Assembly (NCBI GenBank): GCA_012797605.1
Contig: JAAZOT010000069.1
Location: 1 to 54,950 of the forward strand
Source of the DNA: Spirochaetales bacterium
Lineage (GTDB): Bacteria; Spirochaetota; JAAYUW01
Reading direction: 5' to 3'
Length of the DNA stretch: 54,950 bases
Made by a program: the position numbers and the translations under genes. Under the pieces are notes generated by a model, which worked only from the letters and a program-made list of their open reading frames with translations, had not been told where the DNA came from and searched no databases. This document shows positions 33,242-42,041 of this stretch, one piece after another; position 1 is the first letter of the stretch, and every line of letters begins with the position of its first letter.

Positions 33242-34807
33242 TTAATATTTAAATCCAGTTACAAAAAACAAAGATTCAATAATATCCTCTTTGGTTATCT
33301 CTTTATGATCTTCAATATCTGCAATAGTCCTAGCGACTTTTATGACTTTTTCAACTTTTCTAAAAGATTGTCCAATTTTCCTCATTATTTCAAATAAATA
33401 ATTTTCTAGCTGACTATCTAGATGAATATATTTTTTGATTTCTGTTTTATAAATTTTTCCATTAAAGACTATATCGGAATCAAAAAATCTAAAAAATTGT
33501 TTTTCAAAAGCTTTGATAACAAGATTTCTCATTGATTTTGTGTCTATATCATTATTATCTTTAATAGATTCGTCTGAACATGTCATTGTAATATCTATCC
33601 TATCTTTTAATGCATTTGAAATATGAGATAAAAAAAGATTCCTTTGATCTTCAGTACAAGTGCAAACTCTTTTTAAGGAACCGTAATTCCCACAAGGGCA
33701 AAGGTTGCTTATTAAAAATAAAATAAAGGAAGAAGGTAAAGTAACTTTATACTTAGATCTTGATATTGTTACCTTTTGTTCTTCAAATGGTTCTCTAAGG
33801 CTTTCCAGTACTTTTTTATTAAAAAGATTGATTTCATCAAGAACAAGCACACCATGATGGGCGAGGGAAACCTCACCTATTGAAAGAGGAGTTCCACCAC
33901 CTATCATAGATATAATAGTAGAGCTATGATGAGGATTTCTATAAGGTCTTGTAGATTGATTGACATCAAAAGGAATATTATATTGAGAGTAAAGGTCAAT
34001 TAATTCATATTGTTCCTTTTTAAGGAGTGGTGGTAAAATATCTTTGAACATTATTGAAAGTAGAGTTTTTCCAGTTCCAGAAGGACCAAGAAGGTATAGG
34101 GAATGAAAACCACTAGCAGATATAAGTAATGCCCTTTTTAATAATAAACCACCCTTGTAATCCTTAAAATCATATTCTACATCGCTATCAAGGAAATTAT
34201 TTGAAATTAAACTGTCTTTAAATGTTGTTTTTGTAATATAAAAGTTTTTGTTTTCATTTATTTTTTCTTTTTCAATAGTATTTTTAATTTTATTCTTGTT
34301 TTGAAGATTATTTATTAATAGATCCCAACTATCGGTTAAGCTTTTAACTTTATTTATAGAAATAGGTATAGATAAATTTAAAGGTATTTTTTCATCTGGA
34401 ATTAAACAGCTTGTAAAGCCAAAGGATTTTGCTCTTAAGATATGGGGGATAACAGAGTGATTTACTTTAGTTTGTCCAGAAAGCGAAAGTTCTCCAAGAA
34501 TCAAGATATCTTCAATCTTTAAGCTAATCTTATGGATTGCTGCAATTATAGCAATAGCTAAAGGGAGATCAAATAGATTGGTATTCTTTTTTATATCGGA
34601 AGGTATGAGGTTAATAAGAATTTTGTTTGTAAAGGAGATATCATAGGCATTCCTGATAGCTTGTCTAACTCTAATAGAACTTTCTTCAATTATCTTTCCA
34701 GCCCTACCAGAAAAAACAATACCAGGAATACCTGGCGCAGAATCGCACTCTATCTCCACTATATGGCTTATCCCTTCTTCTATATAAAGTGTTCTTATTA
34801 GAACCAT
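33242..34807 (-). CDS. comM: YifB/ComM-family magnesium-chelatase-like AAA ATPase
   Basis: This 521-residue protein has an N-terminal LonC-like fold (about 1-165; PGIPGIVFSGRAGKIIEESS, INLIPSDIKKNTNLFDLPLA), a charged linker, and an AAA module with Walker A GPSGTGKT (241-248). Further landmarks are the PYRNPHHSSTIISMIGGG loop, Walker B HHGVLVLDEINLF, and a zinc-type Cys set in LCPCGNYGSLKRVCTC. ComM is a helicase that promotes branch migration when incoming DNA is integrated during natural transformation. Its presence with ComEC-like and ComFB-type genes supports DNA uptake ability. No clear ribosome site was checked beyond ATG 34807. Confidence 0.93.
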   Translation of the reverse strand: MVLIRTLYIEEGISHIVEIECDSAPGIPGIVFSGRAGKIIEESSIRVRQAIRNAYDISFTNKILINLIPSDIKKNTNLFDLPLAIAIIAAIHKISLKIEDILILGELSLSGQTKVNHSVIPHILRAKSFGFTSCLIPDEKIPLNLSIPISINKVKSLTDSWDLLINNLQNKNKIKNTIEKEKINENKNFYITKTTFKDSLISNNFLDSDVEYDFKDYKGGLLLKRALLISASGFHSLYLLGPSGTGKTLLSIMFKDILPPLLKKEQYELIDLYSQYNIPFDVNQSTRPYRNPHHSSTIISMIGGGTPLSIGEVSLAHHGVLVLDEINLFNKKVLESLREPFEEQKVTISRSKYKVTLPSSFILFLISNLCPCGNYGSLKRVCTCTEDQRNLFLSHISNALKDRIDITMTCSDESIKDNNDIDTKSMRNLVIKAFEKQFFRFFDSDIVFNGKIYKTEIKKYIHLDSQLENYLFEIMRKIGQSFRKVEKVIKVARTIADIEDHKEITKEDIIESLFFVTGFKY

Positions 34808-34966
34808 ATATACCTCATTTTATTAATGGATTCGATCTTATTGCTTTTTATCTATCTTCTATTTTATTAATATTTAACTATAATTATTCTTTACTATTAT
34901 TTCTTATTAGCTCTCAATAAATAAATAGTAAAAAATTGAAGTTTTATTACAAATAAAATTCCAATT

Positions 34967-34997
34967 TTGACAATTTTTTTGAATGAATTAATTTAAT
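34967..34997 (+). promoter_or_regulatory. Possible promoter of the CCA-adding enzyme gene
   Basis: A perfect TTGACA (34967-34972) is followed after 19 bases by TTTAAT (34992-34997), one mismatch from a -10 box. The spacing is longer than ideal. A hairpin with one mismatch overlaps just upstream (about 34934-34966). Transcription would start near 35005, shortly before the AGGGGAA site at 35022. Confidence 0.35.
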
Positions 34998-35033
34998 TTA
35001 GTTAAATGAAATAATAAACTTAGGGGAATAGAA

Positions 35034-36470
35034 ATAATCTCAAATATTGAAGATATCTTAGCAAAACTTTTACTTGTTATTAATTCTGAGGAGAATTTTG
35101 AGATAGTTCAAATATTACAAAAGATCAAAGATGCAGGATTTAAAGCATACTTAGTTGGTGGTTATATTAGAGATATAATTTTGGATAGGAAAGTAGAAAA
35201 CATAGATGTTGATATTGCTACAGATGCACATCCAGAAGATATTTTAAATCTTTTTAACAAAGTAATTCCTACAGGTATAAAGCATGGAACTGTAACAGTT
35301 TTAGGAGTAAAAAATAAATATGAAATTACTACTTTCAGGATCGATGAGCAATACTATGATTTAAGACATCCAGAAAAAGTTCAATATGTATCAGATATAC
35401 ATCAAGACCTATCAAGAAGAGATTTTACAATTAATGCCCTTGCTTTTGATCCTTTAACTAAAGAGTTGATAGATGATTTTGGAGGGATTGAAGATATTCA
35501 AAGAAGAATTATTAGAACTGTTGGTGATCCTCAGGCAAGGTTTCAAGAGGATGCTTTAAGAATGCTCAGAGCCATAAGGTTTTCTTCAAATCTGATGTTT
35601 GAAATAGAAGAAGACACATTAAGGCAAATTAAGAAAAATTCTGAACTCTTACTTAATATCTCTAAAGAACGAATTAGAGATGAATTTAATAGATTGCTTT
35701 TATCGGATAAACCTTCCTTTGGCATTGAGCTTTTGAGACAATCCAACATATTAAATATAATGATCCCATCTTTAATAAAGTGTTACGGTGAACAACAAAA
35801 TGATTTTCATCTTCATGATGTTTACTATCATCTTATTTATAGTTGTGATGCTGCACCTAAAGATATAGTGCTGAAAATAGCAGCTTTATTCCATGATATA
35901 GGGAAACCAATATCTTTAGCTGAATGCAAACAAAAAGGTATCAAAGAAAATGTCTTTTACAATCATGAAGTATATTCTGAGCAAATAGCAAAAGAATTCC
36001 TTACCGAGTATAGATATTCTAAAAATGATATTCAGGTAATTACAAAACTTATAAGAAACCATATGTTTCATTATACTCCTTCATGGACAGACGGAGCAGT
36101 TAGAAGATTCGTAGCAAGAGTAGGTGAAGATTTTATCCCTTTACTTTTTGCATTAAGAGTCGCAGATAGAATAGGAAATGGTAAGAATTTTGGTTACCCC
36201 AAAATCCTAATCAATTTCTGGGATAAAATACAACAAGTAATAAATGAAAATCATGCTTTAAAAATTACAGATCTTGCTATAAATGGAAATGATATAATGG
36301 AAAGATATGAGTTAAAACCATCTAAACTAGTCGGAAATATATTGAGTCAGCTTTTAGAATATGTTTTAGATGATCACTCAGTAAATACTAGAGAGAAATT
36401 ATTTGAACTTGCTGATATAGTTTTTGAAAAACTTAAAAAAGAATCAAGCATATTGGACTTAACTGAATAA
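35034..36470 (+). CDS. cca: CCA-adding tRNA nucleotidyltransferase with apparent AUA start
   Basis: The enzyme adds or repairs the CCA end of tRNA. Conserved parts are the nucleotidyltransferase GGYIRD and DVD (residues 42-47 and 58-60 from this start), SRRDFTINALAF, QEDALRMLRAIRFSS, and an HD domain (ALFHDIGKP) as in many bacterial forms. The first ATG, GTG or TTG in frame is TTG 35181, but that lies after GGYIRD, so it cannot be the start of a working enzyme. The frame is open back to a stop at 35007, with no ATG, GTG, TTG or CTG. A strong AGGGGAA (35022-35028) lies five bases before ATA 35034, so translation probably begins there, or at ATC 35037 or ATT 35046. Confidence 0.85.
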   Translation: MISNIEDILAKLLLVINSEENFEIVQILQKIKDAGFKAYLVGGYIRDIILDRKVENIDVDIATDAHPEDILNLFNKVIPTGIKHGTVTVLGVKNKYEITTFRIDEQYYDLRHPEKVQYVSDIHQDLSRRDFTINALAFDPLTKELIDDFGGIEDIQRRIIRTVGDPQARFQEDALRMLRAIRFSSNLMFEIEEDTLRQIKKNSELLLNISKERIRDEFNRLLLSDKPSFGIELLRQSNILNIMIPSLIKCYGEQQNDFHLHDVYYHLIYSCDAAPKDIVLKIAALFHDIGKPISLAECKQKGIKENVFYNHEVYSEQIAKEFLTEYRYSKNDIQVITKLIRNHMFHYTPSWTDGAVRRFVARVGEDFIPLLFALRVADRIGNGKNFGYPKILINFWDKIQQVINENHALKITDLAINGNDIMERYELKPSKLVGNILSQLLEYVLDDHSVNTREKLFELADIVFEKLKKESSILDLTE

Positions 36471-36566
36471 GAATTTTGAAACTTAAAAATTAAATACTCA
36501 AAACGCAAAAATAAAAAAATATGTAGAATATAGAAAAATGAAAAATCTTAAGATATGGAAAGAAAG

Positions 36567-38348
36567 ATGAAAAAACTTATAGATCTTTCTAATCTTGATT
36601 TAATAGATTCTATAAAAGAAAAGATTGTTTATTATTTATCATACTCAAAAGAAGAAGATAAACAAAAGATAAGAAAAGCCATTGATGATAATGATTTAAA
36701 TTTATTGAAAAAATGGTTTTCATCCAATCTTGAATTTGGTACTGGTGGCTTAAGAGAAATAATGGATATTGGCACTTCTTATTTAAATGAAGTTACGATA
36801 TCAAAAGCAGCATATGCGACTTTAGATTTTTTTTGTAAGGAATATGATAGAGAATTTTATAACAAAAATGATATTTCAAAAAAATCAATCTGTATTTCTT
36901 ATGATACAAGAAAAAACTCTGATATTTTCGCTAAAATTTCTGCATTAATTGCAGTTAAAAAAGGCTTTCATGTATATATAACAAAAGATCCTATGCCGAC
37001 ACCATTTTTATCCTTTCTTGTAAGAGAAACAAAAAGCTTTTGTGGGATAATGATAACAGCCTCTCATAATCCAAAAAATTATAATGGCTTCAAAGTATAT
37101 GATAAGACTGGATGTCAGATATTATCAGATATGGCAAATAAGATTATTGAGATTTATAATTCTAGTATTGAAATGGAAAAAATAGATCTTTTAGATTTTG
37201 AAATTTTGATAAATAAAAAAAAGATTGAATATGTTAAAGATAGTTTTATTGATGATTTTATTGGTAGAATCTGTACAGTAAAATATAATAAGAATTTAGA
37301 AAACAATAAAAAACTACTTAATGTAGTATATTCAAGTCTTCATGGAACTGGAATAAATATTTTTAAAAAATTAGAAGAAAAAATAGGCTTTAATACCTTT
37401 TATGTCGAATCACAAATAGAGATGAATAACGATTTTCCTAATGTAAAATCATTGAACCCAGAAAATTTAGAAAGTTTTGAACAGGCTTTAAAAATAGCAA
37501 AAGAAAACAATTCAGATTTGATTGTCATTACTGATCCTGATGCAGATAGGGTAAGATTTGCCTTTTTAGACGAAAACAGGTACTTTATCCCCACTGGAAA
37601 TGAGTTAGCAGTAATGTTGTTTTATTACATCTGTTCTCAAATTAGGTTAAGTGAAATAGATTCTTCAATAAAAAAAGAGATTAATGAAGATTATTTTTCA
37701 GTGACTACTGTAGTTACTACTGATCTTTTAGAAATAATTGGAAGATATTTTGGAGTTGAGGTATTTAAGACATTGACTGGATTCAAATATATTGGGCAAG
37801 TCATAAATAAAAATGAGAATAAAAAGTTTCTTTTTGCCGCAGAAGAAAGTTGTGGCTATCTTGTGACTGGTATTTTAAGAGATAAAGATGCTTTTTCAAT
37901 GATTGTTCTTATATTAGAATTCTTATCTTATCTAAAAAGTCAAAAGATTCATGCAAAAAATTATTTAAAAAAAATTTATGAACAGTTTGGCTATTATTTA
38001 AATGATTTAGTAAATATAGATTTTTCAGAAAAGAAAGACAAAGATATAATAGATAAAATTATGATTTATTTACGAGAAAATCCATTGGAAGCTTTTTGTA
38101 ATTTTAAGATAAGAAAGATATTTGATTTTGAAAATAATATAGAATCATTTCCCAAATCAAATTTATTGCAATATATTGGGGAAAATTTTAAAGTAACTGT
38201 TAGACCTTCTGGGACAGAACCAAAATTAAAAATTTATTTTCAGGTTGTATCTCATAATGAAATTCAAAGCAAAGAAATACTTGAAACTTTTAAAAACTTC
38301 TTTATCAATCTAATTAAAACCGAATGCCTAAATCATGTTGGGAGTTAA
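36567..38348 (+). CDS. Phosphoglucomutase/phosphomannomutase (alpha-phosphohexomutase)
   Basis: This enzyme moves phosphate between C1 and C6 of glucose or mannose phosphate, feeding glycogen and cell-wall sugars. Key motifs are GTGGLREIMDIGT near the N-terminus, the phosphoserine loop TASHNPKNYNGFKVYD, the metal loop DPDADRVRFAF and the phosphate-binding RPSGTEPKLKIYF. Its length of about 593 residues and the GTGGLR start fit the PgcA/PGM2 subgroup. An ATG at 36555 is in frame, but ATG 36567 has GGAAAG four bases ahead, so I chose that; either is possible. It is followed directly by buk, whose start overlaps its end. Confidence 0.92.
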   Translation: MKKLIDLSNLDLIDSIKEKIVYYLSYSKEEDKQKIRKAIDDNDLNLLKKWFSSNLEFGTGGLREIMDIGTSYLNEVTISKAAYATLDFFCKEYDREFYNKNDISKKSICISYDTRKNSDIFAKISALIAVKKGFHVYITKDPMPTPFLSFLVRETKSFCGIMITASHNPKNYNGFKVYDKTGCQILSDMANKIIEIYNSSIEMEKIDLLDFEILINKKKIEYVKDSFIDDFIGRICTVKYNKNLENNKKLLNVVYSSLHGTGINIFKKLEEKIGFNTFYVESQIEMNNDFPNVKSLNPENLESFEQALKIAKENNSDLIVITDPDADRVRFAFLDENRYFIPTGNELAVMLFYYICSQIRLSEIDSSIKKEINEDYFSVTTVVTTDLLEIIGRYFGVEVFKTLTGFKYIGQVINKNENKKFLFAAEESCGYLVTGILRDKDAFSMIVLILEFLSYLKSQKIHAKNYLKKIYEQFGYYLNDLVNIDFSEKKDKDIIDKIMIYLRENPLEAFCNFKIRKIFDFENNIESFPKSNLLQYIGENFKVTVRPSGTEPKLKIYFQVVSHNEIQSKEILETFKNFFINLIKTECLNHVGS

Positions 38349-38349
38349 A

Positions 38350-39408
38350 ATGAAAATACTAGTTGTAAATCCTGGATCTACATCTACAAAAGTTGCGATT
38401 TATGAAAATGATATTTTAATACATGAAGAAAACATAAAACATCCCAAAGAGCAACTTAATGGTTTAAAAAATTTATCTGATGAATTGCCTATAAGGAAAA
38501 AAGCGATAGAAGAATTTTTGCAAAAAAAGGGTTATGACATTTTTGCATTTGATGCCTTCGCTGGAAGAGGCGGTCCCTTAAAACCACTTAGGGCTGGAGT
38601 TTACAAGGTAACTAAAAAAATAGTCGATGATATAAATAATGGGAATTACCAAACTCTACATTCTTCACTTTTAGGTTCATTGATAACATATGATTTTTCG
38701 CAGATTACAGGAAAATCAGCTTTTATAGTTGATCCAATCTCTACTGATGAGATGGCAAATATTGCAAGAATTACTGGACATCCAAAGATAAAATTTGCAG
38801 CTTTGACTCATGCTTTAAATGTTAGAGCATGTGCAAGAAAAACAGCTAAGGATTTAGGTTTGGATTTCTTCAATTCAAATTTCATAGTGGCTCATTTAGG
38901 AGGCGGGATTTCAATTAATGCTGTTTCAAATGGTAAAATTATCGATGTTTTAGAAGGAAGACAAACTGGTCCATTTTCACCAACATCCTGTGGAGTACTT
39001 CCAGTTAAAACAGTTGTCAAGCTAATAATAAAAGGCGAGCTAAAAATTGAAGAAATCGAAGATCTGTTCTCAAAAAATGGAGGATTGACAGCTTATTTTG
39101 GTACAGATGATGTAAAAGAATTGCTAGAAAGATCTAAGTCTGATGAATATGTTAAAGAGATTCTTGAAGCGATGTGTTTTCAAATAGCTAAAGCAATAAA
39201 TGCTCAAAAAACAATACTAAAGGGGATTTATAATTGCATTATTATTACAGGAGGTCTTGCAAAATCTGAAGTTATTTTGGATTGGATTAAAAGATGGCTA
39301 CCTTCAAATGAAAAATATCATATCATCCCTGGGGAACATGAGATGGAAGCTTTAGCATTAGGAGTTTTGAGAGCATTAAATAAAGAAGAAGAAGTTCTTG
39401 AATACTGA
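38350..39408 (+). CDS. buk: Butyrate kinase
   Basis: Butyrate kinase makes butyrate and ATP from butyryl-phosphate, the last step of butyrate fermentation. Typical segments are MKILVVNPGSTSTKVAIYEN, AFAGRGGPLKPL, VAHLGGGISINA, ALTHALN and NCIIITGGLAKSE, all of the acetokinase/ASKHA fold; the length of 352 residues is normal. ATG 38350 is chosen because GGGAG lies five bases ahead and homologues start with this MKILVVNPGS; an upstream ATG at 38335 is inside the preceding gene. Phosphotransbutyrylase (ptb) is not in the window. It fits as the ATP-gaining end of the lysine pathway. Confidence 0.95.
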   Translation: MKILVVNPGSTSTKVAIYENDILIHEENIKHPKEQLNGLKNLSDELPIRKKAIEEFLQKKGYDIFAFDAFAGRGGPLKPLRAGVYKVTKKIVDDINNGNYQTLHSSLLGSLITYDFSQITGKSAFIVDPISTDEMANIARITGHPKIKFAALTHALNVRACARKTAKDLGLDFFNSNFIVAHLGGGISINAVSNGKIIDVLEGRQTGPFSPTSCGVLPVKTVVKLIIKGELKIEEIEDLFSKNGGLTAYFGTDDVKELLERSKSDEYVKEILEAMCFQIAKAINAQKTILKGIYNCIIITGGLAKSEVILDWIKRWLPSNEKYHIIPGEHEMEALALGVLRALNKEEEVLEY

Positions 39409-39496
39409 TTTAAATAAATATTTGTAAAAAGATAATTTAAAGAAAACTATTTGAGTTTTTATAAAAATATTTAAGATAAGATTTAGGACAGAAGAT

Positions 39497-40738
39497 ATGA
39501 AAAAAGGATTATTTAAAACTTTATCGGATAGAGGATTTGTAGAACAGATAACAGACGAGAAAATTGAGCAAATCTTAGATGAACAAGAAGTTAAATGTTA
39601 TATCGGATTTGACCCAACAGCAAAAGCTTTGCATATAGGAAGTTTAGAACCAATTATGTTACTAAAATGGTTTGAGATTTACGGACATAAACCGATTGCT
39701 GTTATAGGAACTGGAACAGCAATGGTCGGGGATCCATCCGGTAAAACTGAAATGCGTAAGATGATGACTAAGGAAAAAATATTTGAAAATGCTAAAGGTT
39801 TAAGGAAAAACCTAGCTCAATTTTTACATTTAACTGAAACTGAACACAAAAGTGGGCAAACAAAAGTAAGATACAATAGCGATTGGCTTTTACCTTTGAA
39901 TTATATCGATTTCATAAGAGATATTGGGGTTCATTTTTCTGTCAATAGAATGCTATCTTATGAATCATATAAGATAAGGATGGAAAAGGGGTTATCTTTT
40001 TTAGAGTTTAACTATCAGGTTATGCAGGCATATGACTTTTTAAAACTCTTCGAACAGGAAGACTGTATAATGCAAATGGGTGGTTCAGATCAATGGGGAA
40101 ATATTGTCGCTGGAATTGATTTGATTCGAAGAATACATGGTAAAGAAGCATATGCTTTTACGGCTCCTCTTATAGTTGCATCAAATGGTGAAAAAATGGG
40201 AAAAACAGCAGGGAATGCTATATGGATAGATGGGGATTTATTAAAACCTTATGATTATTATCAATACTGGATAAATGTGGATGATAAGGATGTGAAAAGA
40301 TTTTTAAAACTTTTTACTTTACTTGATTTAGATTATATTGAAGATGTTACAAGAGAAGATAAAAATATAAATAATGCTAAAAAAATCCTTGCTTTCGAAA
40401 CAACAAAACTGGCTCATGGTGAAGATGAAGCTATAAAGGCAAGTAAAGGAGCAAAAATCTTTTCAAAGGAAACAGATGATGAAATACTTGATTTAATTCC
40501 AAACTTTGATTATGAAAAAAATAAAGGTAACTCTATAGAACTTGCAAATCTTTTAGTTGAATCAAAGCTTTGCACATCCAAAAGCGAGGCAAAAAGATTG
40601 ATAGAGCAAAAAGGTGTTTCAATAGATGATGAAATAATAGAAGATATTAAATATCAAATTTTAATAGATAAATTGAAAAAAAATTATATACTAATTCGTG
40701 TAGGAAAGAAAAAGATAAAGAAAATAAATTTTGTTTAA
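39497..40738 (+). CDS. tyrS: Tyrosyl-tRNA synthetase
   Basis: This is a class I synthetase charging tRNA-Tyr. The nucleotide-binding HIGH box reads HIGS (46-49), the KMSKS loop reads KMGKT (in NGEKMGKTAGN), and tyrosine-site segments GFDPTAKALHIGS and MGGSDQWGNIVAGIDLIRR are present. An S4 RNA-binding domain closes the protein (LLVESKLCTSKSEAKRLIEQ). The length of 413 residues is normal for bacterial TyrRS. GGACAG lies before ATG 39497. No T-box leader is visible upstream. Confidence 0.97.
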   Translation: MKKGLFKTLSDRGFVEQITDEKIEQILDEQEVKCYIGFDPTAKALHIGSLEPIMLLKWFEIYGHKPIAVIGTGTAMVGDPSGKTEMRKMMTKEKIFENAKGLRKNLAQFLHLTETEHKSGQTKVRYNSDWLLPLNYIDFIRDIGVHFSVNRMLSYESYKIRMEKGLSFLEFNYQVMQAYDFLKLFEQEDCIMQMGGSDQWGNIVAGIDLIRRIHGKEAYAFTAPLIVASNGEKMGKTAGNAIWIDGDLLKPYDYYQYWINVDDKDVKRFLKLFTLLDLDYIEDVTREDKNINNAKKILAFETTKLAHGEDEAIKASKGAKIFSKETDDEILDLIPNFDYEKNKGNSIELANLLVESKLCTSKSEAKRLIEQKGVSIDDEIIEDIKYQILIDKLKKNYILIRVGKKKIKKINFV

Positions 40739-40765
40739 CTTCTAAAAAAATGAACAGGAGTTTTT

Positions 40766-40933
40766 ATGATTTACATAGATAAAGAATGCCTTAGATGCAA
40801 TGCATGCGTTGTAGTATGTCCATTTGAGGCTATAGAAGAAGGGGATCCTATTTACAAAATCATAGAATCTAAATGCACATCATGTGAAAAATGTATACCA
40901 ATCTGCCCTGTAAAAGCTATAAAGAAAAAATAA
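40766..40933 (+). CDS. Small 2[4Fe-4S] ferredoxin
   Basis: A 55-residue protein with two complete cluster motifs, CLRCNACVVVCP (C8, C11, C14, C18) and CTSCEKCIPICP (C37, C40, C43, C47). It is a typical clostridial-type ferredoxin carrying low-potential electrons in anaerobic metabolism. AGGAG lies five bases before ATG 40766. It starts 27 bases after tyrS and ends 12 bases before the HD-like gene, so it may be co-transcribed with the latter and perhaps serve the crotonyl-CoA reduction step of butyrate formation (inference). Confidence 0.93.
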   Translation: MIYIDKECLRCNACVVVCPFEAIEEGDPIYKIIESKCTSCEKCIPICPVKAIKKK

Positions 40934-40945
40934 AAGAGGGGAACA

Positions 40946-41494
40946 ATGAGATCTATAATCGAACAATATGCCAAAGACTTAACTACTGGAAGGCTCGCTT
41001 ATTCATTTGATCATCTTTCAAGAGTTTATTTTTACGCTAAAAAACTCAGCGATAATTATGATGATCAAATTTTACATGCAGCTTGCTTTTTATATAAAAT
41101 TATTTTAGGTAAGAACTCAAAACAAGATTCTGCAGACAGAGCAGTCCAGATATTATCAGAAACTGGATTTCCTGTCGGTAAGATTCAAAAAGTTGTCGAA
41201 GCGATATTGAATAGCGATATAGAAGATACCCCACAAACCCTTGAAGGGAAATTACTTCATGATGCTATAATTATAGATAGCCTTGGAGCAATAGGTTTTG
41301 CTAGATTCTCAATAGGTTCTTTTTTTTGGGATAAACCAAATAAATTAGATGAAATATATCAAAATTATAAAAACTTTGTTGATAAAGCATTAAATTCATT
41401 TGCTCTACCTGAAGCAAAAGAATTTAGTAAATCAAGAATAGAATTTTCACAGAAGATACTTCAAAATTTTTATGAAGAATTGGAAGAAGAATAA
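40946..41494 (+). CDS. Degenerate HD-superfamily protein
   Basis: This 182-residue all-helical protein follows the layout of small HD-domain hydrolases: DHLSRVYFYAKKL (first His), LHAACFLYKIILG where the HD pair should be, and LEGKLLHDAIIIDSLGAIGFARF at the place of the last Asp segment (usually DADRLDALGAIGIAR). The central LLHDI-type motif reads FLYKI, so the metal-binding His-Asp pair is lost and catalysis is doubtful. GAGGGG precedes ATG 40946. It sits between ferredoxin and the kal-kce genes. The function is unknown; a structural or regulatory role is possible. Confidence 0.7.
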   Translation: MRSIIEQYAKDLTTGRLAYSFDHLSRVYFYAKKLSDNYDDQILHAACFLYKIILGKNSKQDSADRAVQILSETGFPVGKIQKVVEAILNSDIEDTPQTLEGKLLHDAIIIDSLGAIGFARFSIGSFFWDKPNKLDEIYQNYKNFVDKALNSFALPEAKEFSKSRIEFSQKILQNFYEELEEE

Positions 41495-41609
41495 AAAAAA
41501 ACTAAAAAGTGGAAGAAGAATTATAAAAAGAGGAATTAAATAAAATTAAATAAAATCGATATGAAATAAAATCAAGTCTAAGTAATAGTAAAATAATAAG
41601 GTTATAAAT

Positions 41610-42029
41610 ATGAGCGAGAATAATTTTGAATATAATCCAAAAGATTGGGATGTAATGATTAGGGTTAGAATGAGTCTTCACGATGCACATTATGCTGGAA
41701 ATCTTATTGATGGTGCTAAAATGTTGAATCTTTTCGGAGATGTCGCAACAGAACTATTGATTAGAGAAGATGGAGATGAAGGTTTGTTTCGTAGCTATAC
41801 ATCTGTAGATTTTTTGGCTCCAGTATTTGCTGGAGATTATATAGAGGCTTATGGAAAGATAGTTTCTAAAGGTAATACTTCAAGAAAGATGCAATTCGCC
41901 GCTTTTAAAGTCATAACAAGTGCTAACCTTCCCGATAATGTGTCTGCATGTGATTTGCTTTCAAAACCTATACTTGTTTGCAAAGCTGAAGGGGTTTGTG
42001 TTGTTCCTAAAGATAAGCAAAGACTATAA
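41610..42029 (+). CDS. kal: 3-aminobutyryl-CoA ammonia-lyase
   Basis: Kal removes ammonia from L-3-aminobutyryl-CoA to give crotonyl-CoA in lysine fermentation. It is a hotdog-fold protein of 139 residues with the diagnostic [20 protein letters not shown] and [19 protein letters not shown], then [18 protein letters not shown]. The kce gene starts 12 bases after its stop. The pairing kal-kce is standard in lysine fermenters such as Fusobacterium and Cloacimonas. The start at ATG 41610 has AAGG about eight bases ahead. An A-rich 115-base spacer precedes it. Confidence 0.93.
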   Translation: MSENNFEYNPKDWDVMIRVRMSLHDAHYAGNLIDGAKMLNLFGDVATELLIREDGDEGLFRSYTSVDFLAPVFAGDYIEAYGKIVSKGNTSRKMQFAAFKVITSANLPDNVSACDLLSKPILVCKAEGVCVVPKDKQRL

Positions 42030-42041
42030 TTGGAGGAAATA

